Part shown: piece by piece, positions 8,670 to 18,240 of the stretch | Layout: the number at the start of each line of letters is the position of its first letter | How positions within the stretch are numbered: the first letter of the stretch is position 1 | NCBI RefSeq assembly: GCF_900114735.1 | Contig: NZ_FOUA01000002.1 | Location: forward strand, 1-64,000 | Direction: 5' to 3' | Origin: Halopseudomonas bauzanensis | GTDB lineage: Bacteria > Pseudomonadota > Gammaproteobacteria > Pseudomonadales > Pseudomonadaceae | Length of the DNA stretch: 64,000 bases | Notes under the pieces: model-generated | Told to the model about the DNA's origin: nothing | The model's input: the letters and a program-made list of their open reading frames with translations, nothing else | Databases searched by the model: none | Position numbers and translations under genes: made by a program

Positions 8670-10010
8670 ATGTCCATGACACCCCGCGAAATAGTCCACG
8701 AGCTGGACCGTCATATCATTGGCCAGCAGGAAGCCAAGCGCGCGGTCGCCATCGCCCTGCGCAACCGCTGGCGTCGTCAGCAGTTGCCTGATGCGCTGCG
8801 CCATGAGGTCACCCCGAAGAACATCCTGATGATCGGCCCCACCGGCGTCGGCAAGACCGAGATCGCCCGCCGTCTGGCACGCCTGGCCCAGGCGCCCTTC
8901 ATCAAGGTCGAAGCAACCAAGTTCACCGAAGTCGGCTATGTCGGCCGGGATGTGGAATCCATCATCCGTGACCTGGTGGACGCCGCGCTGAAGATGCTGC
9001 GCGAGCAGGAAATTACCAAGGTCGGCCACCGCGCCGAGGATGCCGCCGAGGAACGTATTCTCGACGCATTGCTGCCGCCGGCACGCCAGGGCACCAGCGA
9101 TGAGCCGGTGCGCGAAGACAGCAGCACCCGCCAGCTGTTCCGCAAGCGCCTGCGCGAAGGCCAGCTGGACGACAAGGAAATCGACATCGAGGTGGCCGAC
9201 GCCCCGGTAGGCGTGGAAATCATGGCGCCGCCCGGCATGGAGGAAATGACCAGCCAGCTGCAGAACATGTTCTCCAGCTTCGGCAAGAACAAGCGCAAGA
9301 GCCGCAAGCTCAAGGTCAGGGAAGCTTTCAAGCTGATCCGCGATGAGGAAGCCGCACGCCTGGTCAATGAAGATGACCTGAAGAGCCGCGCCATTGATGC
9401 AGTCGAGCAGAACGGCATCGTCTTCCTCGACGAAATCGACAAGGTCAGCAAACGCGCCAACAGCGGCGGCGGTGCGGATGTCTCCCGCGAGGGCGTGCAA
9501 CGTGACCTGCTGCCGTTGATCGAAGGCTGTACGGTCAATACCAAGTTCGGCATGGTGCGCACCGACCACATCCTGTTTATCGCCTCGGGCGCCTTCCACC
9601 TGTCCAAGCCGTCGGACCTGATTCCCGAGCTGCAGGGCCGTCTGCCGATTCGTGTCGAGCTCCAGTCGCTGTCACCGGCGGACTTCGAGCGCATCCTCAC
9701 CGAGCCGGATGCCTCGCTCACCGAACAGTACCGGGCGCTGCTGCAGACCGAAGGGCTGGAAATCGAATTCGCTGCAGACGCCGTGGCCCGACTGGCGGAA
9801 ATTGCCTGGCAGGTCAACGAGAAGACCGAGAACATCGGCGCCCGTCGCCTGCACACCGTGCTGGAGCGTCTGCTGGAGGAAGTTTCGTTCGGCGCCGCCG
9901 ATCTGGCTGCCAAGCAGAACGGCGAGAAGCTGGTGATCGACGCCGCTTATGTGAACGAGCACCTGGGCGAGCTGGCGGTCAATGAAGACCTGTCCCGCTA
10001 TATCCTGTAA
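8670..10010 (+). CDS. hslU: ATP-dependent protease ATPase subunit HslU
   Basis: AAA+ unfoldase of 446 residues that feeds substrates to HslV. Walker A is GPTGVGKT (56-63) and Walker B is VFLDEID. The pore-type motif GYVGRDVES is present, and the I-domain lies roughly between residues 110 and 245 (region with [12 protein letters not shown]). The C-terminal end ...LSRYIL is the family's HslV-activating tail. The ATG at 8670 gives [12 protein letters not shown], as in other Pseudomonas HslU, and the longer frame upstream overlaps hslV. Heat-shock regulation is expected from the family, but no sigma32 promoter was identified. Confidence 0.96.
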   Translation: MSMTPREIVHELDRHIIGQQEAKRAVAIALRNRWRRQQLPDALRHEVTPKNILMIGPTGVGKTEIARRLARLAQAPFIKVEATKFTEVGYVGRDVESIIRDLVDAALKMLREQEITKVGHRAEDAAEERILDALLPPARQGTSDEPVREDSSTRQLFRKRLREGQLDDKEIDIEVADAPVGVEIMAPPGMEEMTSQLQNMFSSFGKNKRKSRKLKVREAFKLIRDEEAARLVNEDDLKSRAIDAVEQNGIVFLDEIDKVSKRANSGGGADVSREGVQRDLLPLIEGCTVNTKFGMVRTDHILFIASGAFHLSKPSDLIPELQGRLPIRVELQSLSPADFERILTEPDASLTEQYRALLQTEGLEIEFAADAVARLAEIAWQVNEKTENIGARRLHTVLERLLEEVSFGAADLAAKQNGEKLVIDAAYVNEHLGELAVNEDLSRYIL

Positions 10011-10034
10011 CACGATACCGTCGGGGAGCCCGCC

Positions 10035-10415
10035 ATGACCAGTCCGATACCGAGCAAGATCAAGCTGCGCAAGGCGTCCCGCACGTTGGAGCTGGAGTAT
10101 GCCGATGGCCGGCAGTTCAGCCTGCCGGCGGAGTTTCTGCGGGTGCACTCACCCTCGGCGGAGGTACAGGGTCATGGCCGGCCAGTGTTGCAGACCGGCA
10201 AGCAGAATGTTGCCCTGACCGCCGTAGAGATGGCCGGCAATTACGCACTGAAACTGGTGTTCGACGATGGCCATGACAGCGGACTGTATAGTTGGGACTA
10301 TCTGCTGAAACTGGGCGAGCACCAGGACGCACTGTGGCAGGAGTATCTCGAGCAACTGCAAGCTGCCGGCGCCAGCCGTGATCCGGAGGTGTCGGTGGTG
10401 AAGGTGATGCTGTAA
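10035..10415 (+). CDS. DUF971 / gamma-butyrobetaine hydroxylase-like N-terminal domain protein
   Basis: A 126-residue stand-alone version of the small domain found at the N-terminus of gamma-butyrobetaine hydroxylases. Features are LEYADGRQFSLPAEFLRVHSPSAEV and the YALKLVFDDGHDSGLYSWDYL segment. The fold often binds a metal, but no enzymatic role is established for the solo protein. It starts 24 bases after hslU with a good GGGGAG site, so it is probably co-transcribed with hslVU, an arrangement common in Pseudomonas. Confidence 0.85.
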   Translation: MTSPIPSKIKLRKASRTLELEYADGRQFSLPAEFLRVHSPSAEVQGHGRPVLQTGKQNVALTAVEMAGNYALKLVFDDGHDSGLYSWDYLLKLGEHQDALWQEYLEQLQAAGASRDPEVSVVKVML

Positions 10416-10435
10416 GGCCGTGAGCAGATAAAGGC

Positions 10436-10463
10436 CCGCCGCCCAGGGTCATCAGGGCGGCGG
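10436..10463. terminator. Hairpin between convergent genes (probable terminator)
   Basis: CCGCCGCCC and GGGCGGCGG form a perfect 9-bp stem with a 10-base loop. It lies in the 56-base gap between the convergent DUF971 and phasin genes. There is no clear T tract on either side, so it may slow polymerase rather than act as a classic terminator. Confidence 0.5.
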
Positions 10464-10471
10464 ACCTGGCA

Positions 10472-11218
10472 TCACTGCTCCGTCGGTTTGCCCGGTTCGG
10501 CATCAGTGGCCGGTGCCGGCGCGGATTTGCCGCGGGTGGCGGCCTTTGGCGCGGTAGCACGGCGGCGGGTGGCAGGCTTCACCGGTGCGGTGGCTCCCGC
10601 CTTGGTGCTGGCCGGCTTGCTCGCAGCAGGCTTGGCTGCAGCCGACCTGGCCCGCCTGGGCGTAGCCTTGGCTGGCGTCGCCGCCTCGGCTGCTGCCTGA
10701 GTCACCGAATCGGCGATCACGGTGGAACTGGCAGTTGCCGCGGCAGCCGTCGCCGGCTTGCGGGCAGTACGGGTCGGCTTGGCGGCAGCGGCCGGCTTGG
10801 TACTGCGCTGCCCCACCGCACGGGTCAGTTCGGCAACACGTTGCTCCAGCGCCCGCAGCTCTTCCTGACGCGCCAGACCCAGCCGCTCGACCGCGCCCGC
10901 CACGCGCTTGTCAAACATCTCCTCAAGGCCACCGAACTTGTCCGTCAGCTTGCTCCGCGCCTTGTCCACCTTGGCCCGCGCGCCATCCAGCGGGTCCTTC
11001 TTGCTGCGGGTGCCTTTGCTGGCGCTTTTGCCGGTTTCGGCTTTGGCCGATTTCTCTGCCTGCTCACCGTCTCGAATCAGGGATTCGAACAGCTTGGCGC
11101 CTTCCTTGCCCATACGGGTGTAAGCACCCAGGCCCGCCAGCCAGATCTGCCGGGAATACCCCTCCAGACCTTCCACCCAATCATTATCCTTGCCTTCCCG
11201 CTTCTTCTTGTCCGCCAT
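10472..11218 (-). CDS. phaF: PhaF-type phasin with histone H1-like tail
   Basis: A 248-residue two-domain protein. The N-terminal phasin part (about 1-130) contains VEGLEGYSRQIWLAGLGAY and an amphipathic coiled stretch (GGLEEMFDKRVAGAVERLG). The tail from about 140 is built of Ala/Lys/Pro/Thr-rich repeats like those of histone H1 and AlgP. PhaF coats polyhydroxyalkanoate granules and links them to DNA during segregation. The ATG has an AAGGAG site. Here it stands without phaI beside it and without phaC1-phaZ-phaC2-phaD, so its present role is uncertain. General nucleoid binding is possible. Confidence 0.82.
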   Translation of the reverse strand: MADKKKREGKDNDWVEGLEGYSRQIWLAGLGAYTRMGKEGAKLFESLIRDGEQAEKSAKAETGKSASKGTRSKKDPLDGARAKVDKARSKLTDKFGGLEEMFDKRVAGAVERLGLARQEELRALEQRVAELTRAVGQRSTKPAAAAKPTRTARKPATAAAATASSTVIADSVTQAAAEAATPAKATPRRARSAAAKPAASKPASTKAGATAPVKPATRRRATAPKAATRGKSAPAPATDAEPGKPTEQ

Positions 11219-11295
11219 GAATAGACTCCTTGTGAGCCGCTGCCGATGAGATTATCCAGCTTAGCAGAGGTCACGCCGAGCGCTATTGCGCTGCG

Positions 11296-11571
11296 TCAAG
11301 CGAGATATTTGTTCAGCGCCTTCTCGATCTCACCCTTCACCATGCCGGCCATCGGGGTGAGCATCATCCCCAGCTTGACGGCTACCCGGACGCTGTCTTC
11401 GCCAACCAGGATGCTGCCATCCACACCGCTGCGCTGGAACGTCAGTTCATCGTCCTGCCAGGTGCATTTGGCATCCAGCTTGGCAGCCAGCTTATCGGCC
11501 ATTTTCTGGGCGCGTTCCTTCGCTGCTTCCTTGCCCAATGCGTGCTCGCGGGTGATTTCTACGGTTGCCAT
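11296..11571 (-). CDS. Polyhydroxyalkanoic acid system family protein (PHA granule region)
   Basis: A 91-residue protein of the family annotated as PHA_gran_rgn, named for its position beside PHA genes. It begins MATVEITREHALGKEAA and has the typical FQRSGVDGSILVGEDSVRV core and C-terminal EIEKALNKYLA. The ATG at 11571 follows GGAAGG, and the longer frame upstream has no family similarity. It lies between ubiE and the phasin gene, as in Pseudomonas. Biochemical function is unknown. With the PHA synthases absent from this locus, its conservation hints at a role apart from PHA. Confidence 0.8.
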   Translation of the reverse strand: MATVEITREHALGKEAAKERAQKMADKLAAKLDAKCTWQDDELTFQRSGVDGSILVGEDSVRVAVKLGMMLTPMAGMVKGEIEKALNKYLA

Positions 11572-11706
11572 CTCTGTCCCTTCCAGTATGGTTGAAAAAA
11601 GACGCATAGCATGCCGCATCGTGCGCCTGCATGCGACATTAAATGCCCCTCCGGGCCCGCAAATACAGGTAGAATGGCCCATCAATTTGCCAAGGCAGAT
11701 GCTCCC

Positions 11707-12468
11707 ATGACAGACAAGTCCAGCACAGACCGCACTACCCACTTCGGCTACCAGACCGTTCGCGAATCGGAAAAGGCCGCCAAGGTGGCCGAGGTCTTCC
11801 ATTCGGTCGCCGCCAAATACGACCTGATGAACGACCTCATGTCAGGTGGCGTCCACCGGATCTGGAAACGCTTCACCATCGAGCTGTCCGGCGTGCGTCC
11901 CGGCAACCGGGTGCTGGATATCGCTGGCGGCACTGGCGACCTGACACGCAAGTTCTCCAGCCTGGTCGGCCCGACCGGCGAAGTGGTGCTGGCTGATATC
12001 AACGCCTCCATGCTGCGCGTCGGCCGCGACCGCCTGCTGGACAAGGGCGTAGCCGGCAATGTGCGTTTCGTGCAGGCCGATGCCGAGAAGCTGCCCTTCC
12101 CGGATAACCATTTCGACTGCATCACCATCGCCTTCGGCCTGCGCAACGTCACCCACAAGGAAGACGCCATCGCTTCCATGCTGCGTGTGCTCAAGCCCGG
12201 CGGGCGCCTGCTGGTGCTGGAGTTCTCCAAACCGGAGAACGAGCTGCTGTCCAAGGCCTATGATCAATACTCCTTCACCATGCTACCGCTGATCGGCCGC
12301 ATGGTGACCGGCGATCCGGAAAGCTATCGCTATCTGGCCGAATCGATCCGTATGCATCCGGATCAGGAAACCCTCAAGGGCATGATGGAAACCGCTGGTT
12401 TCGCCCGGGTGACCTACCACAACATGACCGGTGGCATCGTGGCCCTGCACCGGGGCATCAAACCCTGA
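11707..12468 (+). CDS. ubiE: Ubiquinone/menaquinone C-methyltransferase UbiE
   Basis: SAM-dependent methyltransferase of 253 residues that methylates C2 of the ubiquinone ring (and demethylmenaquinone). Motif I is [11 protein letters not shown]. The UbiE signatures [19 protein letters not shown] and [13 protein letters not shown] are present. The ATG at 11707 gives the expected short polar leader, and the frame is open upstream without similarity. Its stop overlaps the ubiJ start (TGATG), beginning the ubiE-ubiJ-ubiB operon. It acts in the cytosolic Ubi complex with UbiJ. Confidence 0.96.
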   Translation: MTDKSSTDRTTHFGYQTVRESEKAAKVAEVFHSVAAKYDLMNDLMSGGVHRIWKRFTIELSGVRPGNRVLDIAGGTGDLTRKFSSLVGPTGEVVLADINASMLRVGRDRLLDKGVAGNVRFVQADAEKLPFPDNHFDCITIAFGLRNVTHKEDAIASMLRVLKPGGRLLVLEFSKPENELLSKAYDQYSFTMLPLIGRMVTGDPESYRYLAESIRMHPDQETLKGMMETAGFARVTYHNMTGGIVALHRGIKP

Positions 12469-13094
12469 TGCTGTTGAGCACCGCCCTGCTGGCCGGTGTC
12501 GAGCGCAGTCTTGCACTGGCCATCGATCAGGACCCGCTGACCGCCCAGCGACTGGCGACCCTGGAGGGGCGCGCCATCCTGTTGTGCGTACGCCAGCCCG
12601 ACCTGCAGCTGTACCTGTTGCCGGGGCACGGCGGAGTTCGCCTGGCGCAGCATTATGAGTACGACGTCGACTGCACCCTCAGCGCACCGGCGAGCCTGCT
12701 GGCCCGCCTGGCGCTGAGCAGCAACCGCCAGCAACTGTTGTTGTCACCGGAGCTGGAACTGACCGGGGATACCCAGGTGCTGGTGCAGCTGCAGAACATT
12801 TTCAACGACCTGCAGATCGATGGAGAGGCCGCCCTGGCCCGCTGGCTGGGACCCGTTGCCGCGCATGCCCTCGGCAATCTGGCGCGTGGTAGTCGGAACT
12901 GGCTCGGCACCACCCGGCAGAGCCTGCAACGCGCGGTCGGTGAATACCTCACTGAAGAGGGCCGGCAACTGGTCGGCCGCGCTGAAGCCGACGCCGCCGC
13001 TGCGTCGATCCATGAATTGCGCCTGCAGCTGGACCGGCTGGACGCGCGCATACGCCGCCTTGAGCTGCCTGAAACGGGACCTGACGACGCATGA
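12468..13094 (+). CDS. ubiJ: Ubiquinone biosynthesis accessory factor UbiJ (SCP2 domain)
   Basis: A 208-residue protein with an N-terminal sterol-carrier-protein-2 domain (about 15-110) that binds lipophilic ubiquinone intermediates. It has a C-terminal helical/coiled segment ([18 protein letters not shown]), the part thought to assemble the Ubi metabolon with UbiK. Overlaps ubiE by one base and ubiB by ATGA, so translation is coupled. The length is normal for the family. Confidence 0.9.
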   Translation: MLLSTALLAGVERSLALAIDQDPLTAQRLATLEGRAILLCVRQPDLQLYLLPGHGGVRLAQHYEYDVDCTLSAPASLLARLALSSNRQQLLLSPELELTGDTQVLVQLQNIFNDLQIDGEAALARWLGPVAAHALGNLARGSRNWLGTTRQSLQRAVGEYLTEEGRQLVGRAEADAAAASIHELRLQLDRLDARIRRLELPETGPDDA

Positions 13095-14707
13095 ACCTGA
13101 CCGCTTTTCTGCGCCTGTTTCGCATTCTGCTGGTGTTTACCCGCTACCGTCTGGATCAGTTGATCCAGCCACTGCCGCTACCCTGGTATGGCCGGCTGAT
13201 GCTGTTCGGGCCATGGAAGCTGTATCCGGCACCCCGGGACCTGAGCCGCGGCCTACGCCTGCGCCTGGCCCTGGAAAGCCTGGGCCCGGTGTTCATCAAG
13301 TTCGGCCAGATCCTGTCGACCCGCCGCGATCTGCTGCCCGACGACATCGCCATCGAACTGGCCTTCCTGCAGGACAAGGTACCGCCCTTCCCCTCCGATG
13401 AGGCACGCCAGCGTATCGAAGAACAGCTGGGCATGCCGATCGAAGCGGTATTCGCCGAGTTTTCCGATACGCCACTGGCCTCGGCTTCCGTCGCCCAGGT
13501 ACATACCGCCCTGCTGCATGACGGCAGCGATGTGGTCGTCAAGGTCGTGCGCCCGGGGATCGAAGAAGTCATCCATCAGGATATCCAATGGCTGTACCTG
13601 GCGGCGCGCACCCTGGAGCGCGTTTCCCGCGAGGGGCGGCGGCTGCGTCCGGTGGAAGTGGTACGCGATTACGAGCAGACCATCTTCGACGAGCTGGACC
13701 TGTATCGCGAGGCCGCCAACGCCTCGCTGCTACGGCGTAACTTCCTCGGCTCGCCGGTACTCTATGTGCCGACCATCTATTGGGACTGGTGCCGCCACAA
13801 GGTGCTGGTCATGGAGCGCATCAGCGGCATCCCGGTGACCGATATCGACGCCCTGCGCGCCCAGGGCACGGACATGAAGAAACTGGCCGAGCGCGGCGTC
13901 GAAGTGTTCTTCTCCCAGGTGTTCCGTGACAGCTTCTTCCACGCGGACATGCACCCGGGCAATATCTTCGTCTCCCGCCATCAGCCGCAGGAACCGCAGT
14001 ACATCGCTATCGACTTCGGCATCGTCGGTAGCCTGACGCCGGAGGACCAGACCTATCTGGCGCGCAACCTGATGGCCTTCTTCAAGCGCGACTATCGCCG
14101 CGTGGCGCAGCTGCACATCGACTCCGGCTGGGTGCCACCGGAAACCCGGATCAACGAATTCGAGGCCGCCATCCGCAGCGTCTGTGAACCGATCTTCGAG
14201 CGTCCATTGAAGGACATCTCCTTCGGCCAGTTGCTGCTGCGCCTGTTCCAGACCGCCCGGCGCTTCAACATGGAAGTGCAACCGCAATTGGTGCTACTGC
14301 AGAAAACCCTGCTTAATATCGAGGGGCTGGGGCGCCAGCTGTACCCCGATCTGGATCTGTGGAGCACCGGCAAACCCTATCTTGAGCGCTGGATGCGTGA
14401 GCGCGCTGGTCCGCGGCATCAGCTGCAGAACCTGCGGCAGCACCTGGAGCGCATCCCGCCGCTGCTGGAAACCACCCACCGGGCGCTGGACAATATCGCC
14501 CAACGGGATCACCATGCCCCCGCCGGCCGTCACAGCGATGCTCTCGCCCTGCGGGTGATCGGTGTGGTGCTGGTGGCACTGGGCGCCAACGGCCTGGGCA
14601 CGGACATGAACCTGTGGGCCGAGGCCCAGCCGATGTACTGGCTGTTACTGGCCGCCGGGGGCTGGCTGGTATTGCGGCGCGACGGCAGCAACCCGAAACG
14701 ACTCTGA
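13091..14707 (+). CDS. ubiB: Ubiquinone biosynthesis regulatory protein UbiB
   Basis: Atypical ABC1/ADCK-family kinase-like ATPase needed for coenzyme Q synthesis, 538 residues. The family-specific KxGQ motif appears in [16 protein letters not shown]. The A-rich loop equivalent is [11 protein letters not shown], the catalytic-loop region is [12 protein letters not shown], and the DFG equivalent is AIDFGIVG. Two C-terminal membrane helices (about 490-530) anchor it to the inner membrane. It is the third gene of ubiEJB. hisI begins 12 bases downstream, so the unit may extend into hisIE-tatABC. Confidence 0.95.
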   Translation: MNLTAFLRLFRILLVFTRYRLDQLIQPLPLPWYGRLMLFGPWKLYPAPRDLSRGLRLRLALESLGPVFIKFGQILSTRRDLLPDDIAIELAFLQDKVPPFPSDEARQRIEEQLGMPIEAVFAEFSDTPLASASVAQVHTALLHDGSDVVVKVVRPGIEEVIHQDIQWLYLAARTLERVSREGRRLRPVEVVRDYEQTIFDELDLYREAANASLLRRNFLGSPVLYVPTIYWDWCRHKVLVMERISGIPVTDIDALRAQGTDMKKLAERGVEVFFSQVFRDSFFHADMHPGNIFVSRHQPQEPQYIAIDFGIVGSLTPEDQTYLARNLMAFFKRDYRRVAQLHIDSGWVPPETRINEFEAAIRSVCEPIFERPLKDISFGQLLLRLFQTARRFNMEVQPQLVLLQKTLLNIEGLGRQLYPDLDLWSTGKPYLERWMRERAGPRHQLQNLRQHLERIPPLLETTHRALDNIAQRDHHAPAGRHSDALALRVIGVVLVALGANGLGTDMNLWAEAQPMYWLLLAAGGWLVLRRDGSNPKRL

Positions 14708-14719
14708 CGACCAACCGAT

Positions 14720-15133
14720 ATGACCGATACCCGAACCGATACCGACTGGCTGGATTGCATCAAATGGGACGCCGACGGCCTGATCCCCGCCATCGCCCAG
14801 GACGCCGCCAGCGGCCGCGTACTCATGGTCGCCTGGATGAACCGCGAAGCGCTGCAACTCACCGCAGCGGAAGGCCGCGCCGTCTACTGGTCCCGCTCCC
14901 GGCGCAAGCTGTGGCGCAAGGGTGAAGAGTCGGGCCATATACAGGTGCTGCATGAGCTGCGCCTGGATTGCGACAACGACGTGATCATCATGCAGGTCGA
15001 GCAACGCGGCGGCATTGCCTGCCACACCGGTCGGGAAAGCTGCTTCTACAAGGTTTTCAGGGATGGTCACTGGCAGGATAGTGATCCTGTCATCAAAAAC
15101 CCGGAACATATCTATGAGCACAAGCATGAATGA
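14720..15133 (+). CDS. hisI: Phosphoribosyl-AMP cyclohydrolase
   Basis: Third step of histidine synthesis: opens the adenine ring of PR-AMP. At 137 residues it is the monofunctional proteobacterial form, with hisE as a separate gene. Signature segments are [21 protein letters not shown] with the catalytic/zinc cysteine, and [15 protein letters not shown] with a second zinc cysteine and metal aspartates. Starts 12 bases after ubiB. Its last codons overlap the upstream part of the hisE frame. Confidence 0.95.
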   Translation: MTDTRTDTDWLDCIKWDADGLIPAIAQDAASGRVLMVAWMNREALQLTAAEGRAVYWSRSRRKLWRKGEESGHIQVLHELRLDCDNDVIIMQVEQRGGIACHTGRESCFYKVFRDGHWQDSDPVIKNPEHIYEHKHE

Positions 15134-15458
15134 CACTCTGGCGCGTCTGGCCGAGGTGCTGGAGCAGCGCAAACAAGCAGCAGCGGACAGCTCCTATGTC
15201 GCCAGCCTGCATGCCAAGGGTCTGAACAAGATCCTGGAAAAGGTTGGCGAGGAATGCACCGAAACCCTGCTGGCGGCCAAGGATTGTCAGCACAGTGCGG
15301 ACAAAAGCGAGCTGATTTATGAAACCGCCGATCTGTGGTTTCATAGCCTGGTCATGCTCAGTCATCTGGGCCTTGGCCCGGATGATGTACTGCAAGAACT
15401 GGAACGGCGTTTTGACTTGTCCGGCCTGGCCGAAAAAGCAGCGCGCACACACGAATAG
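15126..15458 (+). CDS. hisE: Phosphoribosyl-ATP pyrophosphatase
   Basis: Second step of histidine synthesis: hydrolyses PR-ATP to PR-AMP. The 110-residue MazG-like all-alpha protein has [14 protein letters not shown], with the metal-binding Glu residues, and [12 protein letters not shown], the EExxD-type helices. The ATG at 15126 aligns with Pseudomonas HisE (M-x-DTL). An in-frame ATG at 15114 would add four residues and cannot be excluded. It overlaps the end of hisI slightly, so the two enzymes for consecutive steps are coupled. Confidence 0.93.
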   Translation: MNDTLARLAEVLEQRKQAAADSSYVASLHAKGLNKILEKVGEECTETLLAAKDCQHSADKSELIYETADLWFHSLVMLSHLGLGPDDVLQELERRFDLSGLAEKAARTHE

Positions 15459-15479
15459 GGCTTTGCCCTGGAGGTTGAG

Positions 15480-15710
15480 ATGGGTTTTGGTGGAATCAGT
15501 GTCTGGCAACTGGCGATCGTCCTGCTGATCGTCATCCTGTTATTCGGCACCAAGCGATTGAAAGGCATCGGCTCGGACGTCGGCGAGGCCATCAAGGGCT
15601 TTCGCAAGTCGATGAATGATGACGACAAGCCCGCCGTGGAAGACAAGCAGGGCGAAACGCTGGATGTCCAGGCCGAGAAGAAAACGGAATCCACACCCCA
15701 CAAGGACTGA
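15480..15710 (+). CDS. tatA: Sec-independent (twin-arginine) translocase subunit TatA
   Basis: A 76-residue pore-forming subunit. A single N-terminal membrane helix (about 6-21, [18 protein letters not shown]) is followed by the hinge FGTKRLKG, an amphipathic helix ([16 protein letters not shown]) and an acidic/lysine-rich tail. The start at 15480 has a GGAGG site. It is first of tatABC, which exports folded Tat substrates across the inner membrane. Confidence 0.96.
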   Translation: MGFGGISVWQLAIVLLIVILLFGTKRLKGIGSDVGEAIKGFRKSMNDDDKPAVEDKQGETLDVQAEKKTESTPHKD

Positions 15711-15716
15711 CGGTCC

Positions 15717-16103
15717 ATGTTCGATATCGGTTTTCTGGAAATGCTGGTGGTGGCGATCGTCGCCCTGCTGGTGCTCGGCCCCGAGCGCCTGCCCGGTGCG
15801 GTGCGCATGGCCGGCCTGTACCTGGGGCGGATCAAGCGCAGCCTGGCGGATGTACGCAGCCAGGTAGAGCGCGAGCTGGGGGCTGACGAAATACGCCAGA
15901 CCCTGCATAACGAAAAGATCATGGCCGATCTGGCGAAGAAGAAGCCGGGTGAATCCAACGTCAAACGCAACATCACTGCGACAGCTGACGAGACCAGGCC
16001 CGAGCCGCCCGAGGTCGATACTCCGGCACCGGCCGAGCCCACTCCATCGGTGGCCGTTACGGCTGCCCGCCCCACTGACGATGATCCGACTGCACCCAAA
16101 TGA
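15717..16103 (+). CDS. tatB: Sec-independent translocase subunit TatB
   Basis: A 128-residue TatA/B-family protein that, with TatC, forms the twin-arginine signal receptor. The helix [19 protein letters not shown] includes the TatB-specific Glu and GPERLP hinge. A long amphipathic helix (about 25-60) and a Pro-rich variable tail follow. It starts 6 bases after tatA and overlaps tatC by ATGA. Confidence 0.95.
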   Translation: MFDIGFLEMLVVAIVALLVLGPERLPGAVRMAGLYLGRIKRSLADVRSQVERELGADEIRQTLHNEKIMADLAKKKPGESNVKRNITATADETRPEPPEVDTPAPAEPTPSVAVTAARPTDDDPTAPK

Positions 16104-16885
16104 GTAAAAAGTCCCCGATCCAGACCAACCTCGGCGAGATGCCGCTGGTCGCGCACCTGACCGAACTGCGTTCGCGCCTGCTGCGCATCGTGTTGATCTG
16201 GATGTTGATCTTCGCCGGCCTGTTCTACTTCGCCAACGACCTCTATACCTTCATCTCCGAGCCGCTGCGGGCCTACCTGCCCGAAGGCACCAGCATGATC
16301 GCCACGGATGTGGCCTCGCCCTTCCTGACGCCGTTCAAGCTGGCGCTGATCAGCGCGTTATTCCTGGCCATGCCCTTTGTCCTGCACCAGATCTGGGGGT
16401 TCATCGCGCCCGGTCTGTACAAGCATGAGAAGCGCATCGCCCTGCCGCTGCTGGCATCGAGCATCATCCTGTTCTATGCCGGCATGGCGTTCGCCTACTT
16501 CGTGGTGTTCCCCCTGGTGTTCGGCTTCTTCACCAGCGCCGCCCCCGAAGGGGTGACGGTAATGACCGACATCAACAGCTACCTCGACTTCGTCATGACG
16601 CTGTTCCTGGCGTTCGGTCTGTCCTTCGAGATTCCGGTGGCCACGGTCCTGCTGGTGTTGTCCGGCGCGGTTGACGTCGCCAAGCTCAAGCAGATTCGGC
16701 CCTATGTGGTGGTCGGCTGTTTCGTCATCGGCATGGTGCTGACCCCGCCGGACATCATCTCCCAGACGCTGCTGGCCGGCCCCATGTGGTTGCTCTATGA
16801 GGTCGGAATCCTGTTCGCCGGGCTGCTCAAACCGGTGACCCGCACGACCGAGGCCGAAACCGAAGACGACACCCCCTCCGCATGA
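16100..16885 (+). CDS. tatC: Sec-independent translocase subunit TatC
   Basis: A 261-residue polytopic inner-membrane protein with six predicted helices. It binds the twin-arginine signal through its cytosolic N-terminus and first loop. Conserved parts are [16 protein letters not shown], with the essential Glu, and [16 protein letters not shown]. It overlaps both tatB and rsmE by ATGA, so rsmE is translationally coupled to the Tat genes. Confidence 0.96.
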   Translation: MSKKSPIQTNLGEMPLVAHLTELRSRLLRIVLIWMLIFAGLFYFANDLYTFISEPLRAYLPEGTSMIATDVASPFLTPFKLALISALFLAMPFVLHQIWGFIAPGLYKHEKRIALPLLASSIILFYAGMAFAYFVVFPLVFGFFTSAAPEGVTVMTDINSYLDFVMTLFLAFGLSFEIPVATVLLVLSGAVDVAKLKQIRPYVVVGCFVIGMVLTPPDIISQTLLAGPMWLLYEVGILFAGLLKPVTRTTEAETEDDTPSA

Positions 16886-17589
16886 ACCTGTTGCTGCTTG
16901 AGGAGCAGGATTTCATTGCTCCGCAGCAGGTGCGGCTGAGCGGCCGGCGCCTGCAGCATATGCTGGAGATCCAGCAGGTAGCCGTCGGCGACAGCTTGCG
17001 GGTCGGGGAAGTAAACGGCCTGATGGGCAAAGGCACCGTGCTAGCGCTGGACCAGCAGCAGGCCGAGCTGCAGATCAACCTGACCCAGCCACCGCCCGCC
17101 AAGCTGCCCCTGACTCTATTGCTGGCCATGCCGCGCCCCAAGATGTTCCGCCGCATCCTGCAGCACTGCGCCACACTCGGCGTGGCCGAGATCATCCTGC
17201 TGAACAGCTATCGGGTGGAAAAGAGCTTCTGGCAGACGCCCTTCCTGCAGCCTGAGGTGATTCGAGAGAATCTGTTGCTGGGCCTGGAGCAGGCGCGCGA
17301 TACGGTGCTGCCCAGCGTGCGCATCGAGAAACGCTTCAAGCCTTTTGTCGAAGACCAGCTCCCGGCGTTGGTAGCCGGGACCACGGGACTGGTAGCCCAC
17401 CCCGGCGACTTCCCCGCCTGCCCAAGGGCGTTGGCTGGCCCCGTCACCTTGGCCATCGGCCCGGAAGGCGGCTGGATCCCCTACGAAGTGGACAAGCTCT
17501 GCGCCGCCGGCTTGCAGCCGGTACAGTTGGGTGAACGCATCCTGCGGGTAGAAACCGCCGTGACCGCACTGCTTGCCCGGCTGTTCTGA
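16882..17589 (+). CDS. rsmE: 16S rRNA (uracil1498-N3)-methyltransferase
   Basis: SPOUT-class methyltransferase, 235 residues, methylating U1498 of 16S rRNA in the 30S subunit. An N-terminal PUA-like domain (about 1-70) precedes the knotted SAM domain with [21 protein letters not shown] and [11 protein letters not shown]. Overlap with tatC (ATGA) matches the Pseudomonas order. It is followed by convergent hxlR. Confidence 0.95.
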   Translation: MNLLLLEEQDFIAPQQVRLSGRRLQHMLEIQQVAVGDSLRVGEVNGLMGKGTVLALDQQQAELQINLTQPPPAKLPLTLLLAMPRPKMFRRILQHCATLGVAEIILLNSYRVEKSFWQTPFLQPEVIRENLLLGLEQARDTVLPSVRIEKRFKPFVEDQLPALVAGTTGLVAHPGDFPACPRALAGPVTLAIGPEGGWIPYEVDKLCAAGLQPVQLGERILRVETAVTALLARLF

Positions 17590-17624
17590 TCATCTGACCA
17601 GATGGGAGAAAAGCAGCGCTTGGA

Positions 17625-18137
17625 TCAGCGATCCTGATTCCCCGCCTGGCGCGCCAACCTCGGGGGAATGAGCTCGCCAGTCGCATCCTGCCAGCCATCT
17701 CCCACCTCGATCTGCACATCCCGCGCCGCTACCGGTTCACCACATTCGGAACAGACCGTCACCGGTCGCATGACCTGGCCGCAGCCCTTGTGGATATGGC
17801 GGATCGGTGCGCCCCGCTCGTCGGCCATGTGCCGGTCACCCCAGCTGACCAGCGCCAGCATCACCGAATGCAGCTCCAGCCCGCGCTCGGTCAACCGGTA
17901 CTCTTCGCGCAGCGGTCGCTGCTGATAGGGCACCTTGGCCAAGACTCCGTACTCGACCAGCTTCTTCAGGCGATCAGCCAATACGTGACGGGTGACCCCA
18001 AGGCGCTTTTCAAACTCATCGAAACGGCGAACGCCGAGAAAGCAATCGCGCAGCACCAGCAAGGTCCAGCGGTCACCGACCACCGCCAGGGTGCGGGACA
18101 ATGAACAGGGCTGCTGGTCCAACTCTTCCCAACGCAT
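17625..18137 (-). CDS. HxlR-family winged-helix transcriptional regulator
   Basis: A 170-residue regulator. The HxlR core (about 9-105) includes CSLSRTLAVVGDRWTLLVLRD, with the redox/ligand-type N-terminal cysteine, and the recognition region RLGVTRHVLADRLKKLVEYG. After the DNA-binding domain comes an extension with HIHKGCGQ and CSECGEPV, a possible metal-binding knuckle seen in some family members. It is divergent from an SDR and a DsbA-like isomerase, with two copies of GTTCCAAAAA in the shared promoter region. It probably represses that pair and itself. The inducer is unknown. Confidence 0.85.
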   Translation of the reverse strand: MRWEELDQQPCSLSRTLAVVGDRWTLLVLRDCFLGVRRFDEFEKRLGVTRHVLADRLKKLVEYGVLAKVPYQQRPLREEYRLTERGLELHSVMLALVSWGDRHMADERGAPIRHIHKGCGQVMRPVTVCSECGEPVAARDVQIEVGDGWQDATGELIPPRLARQAGNQDR

Positions 18138-18180
18138 ACTCGACTCCTCGTTCGTACAGGGCCACAGGATAGCTTGACAA

Positions 18181-18225
18181 GTTCCAAAAAGAAACTGACT
18201 ATCTAATCAGTTCCAAAAAAGAACC
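18181..18225. promoter_or_regulatory. Direct-repeat operator candidate for the HxlR regulator
   Basis: GTTCCAAAAAGAAAC (18181-18195) recurs as GTTCCAAAAAAGAACC (18210-18225), 29 bases apart. The second copy also contains the small inverted repeat GTTC/GAAC. The copies sit between the divergent regulator and SDR genes, next to a TTGACA box at 18174. Binding is inferred. Confidence 0.55.
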
Positions 18226-18240
18226 GATAAGGAGTACCCC

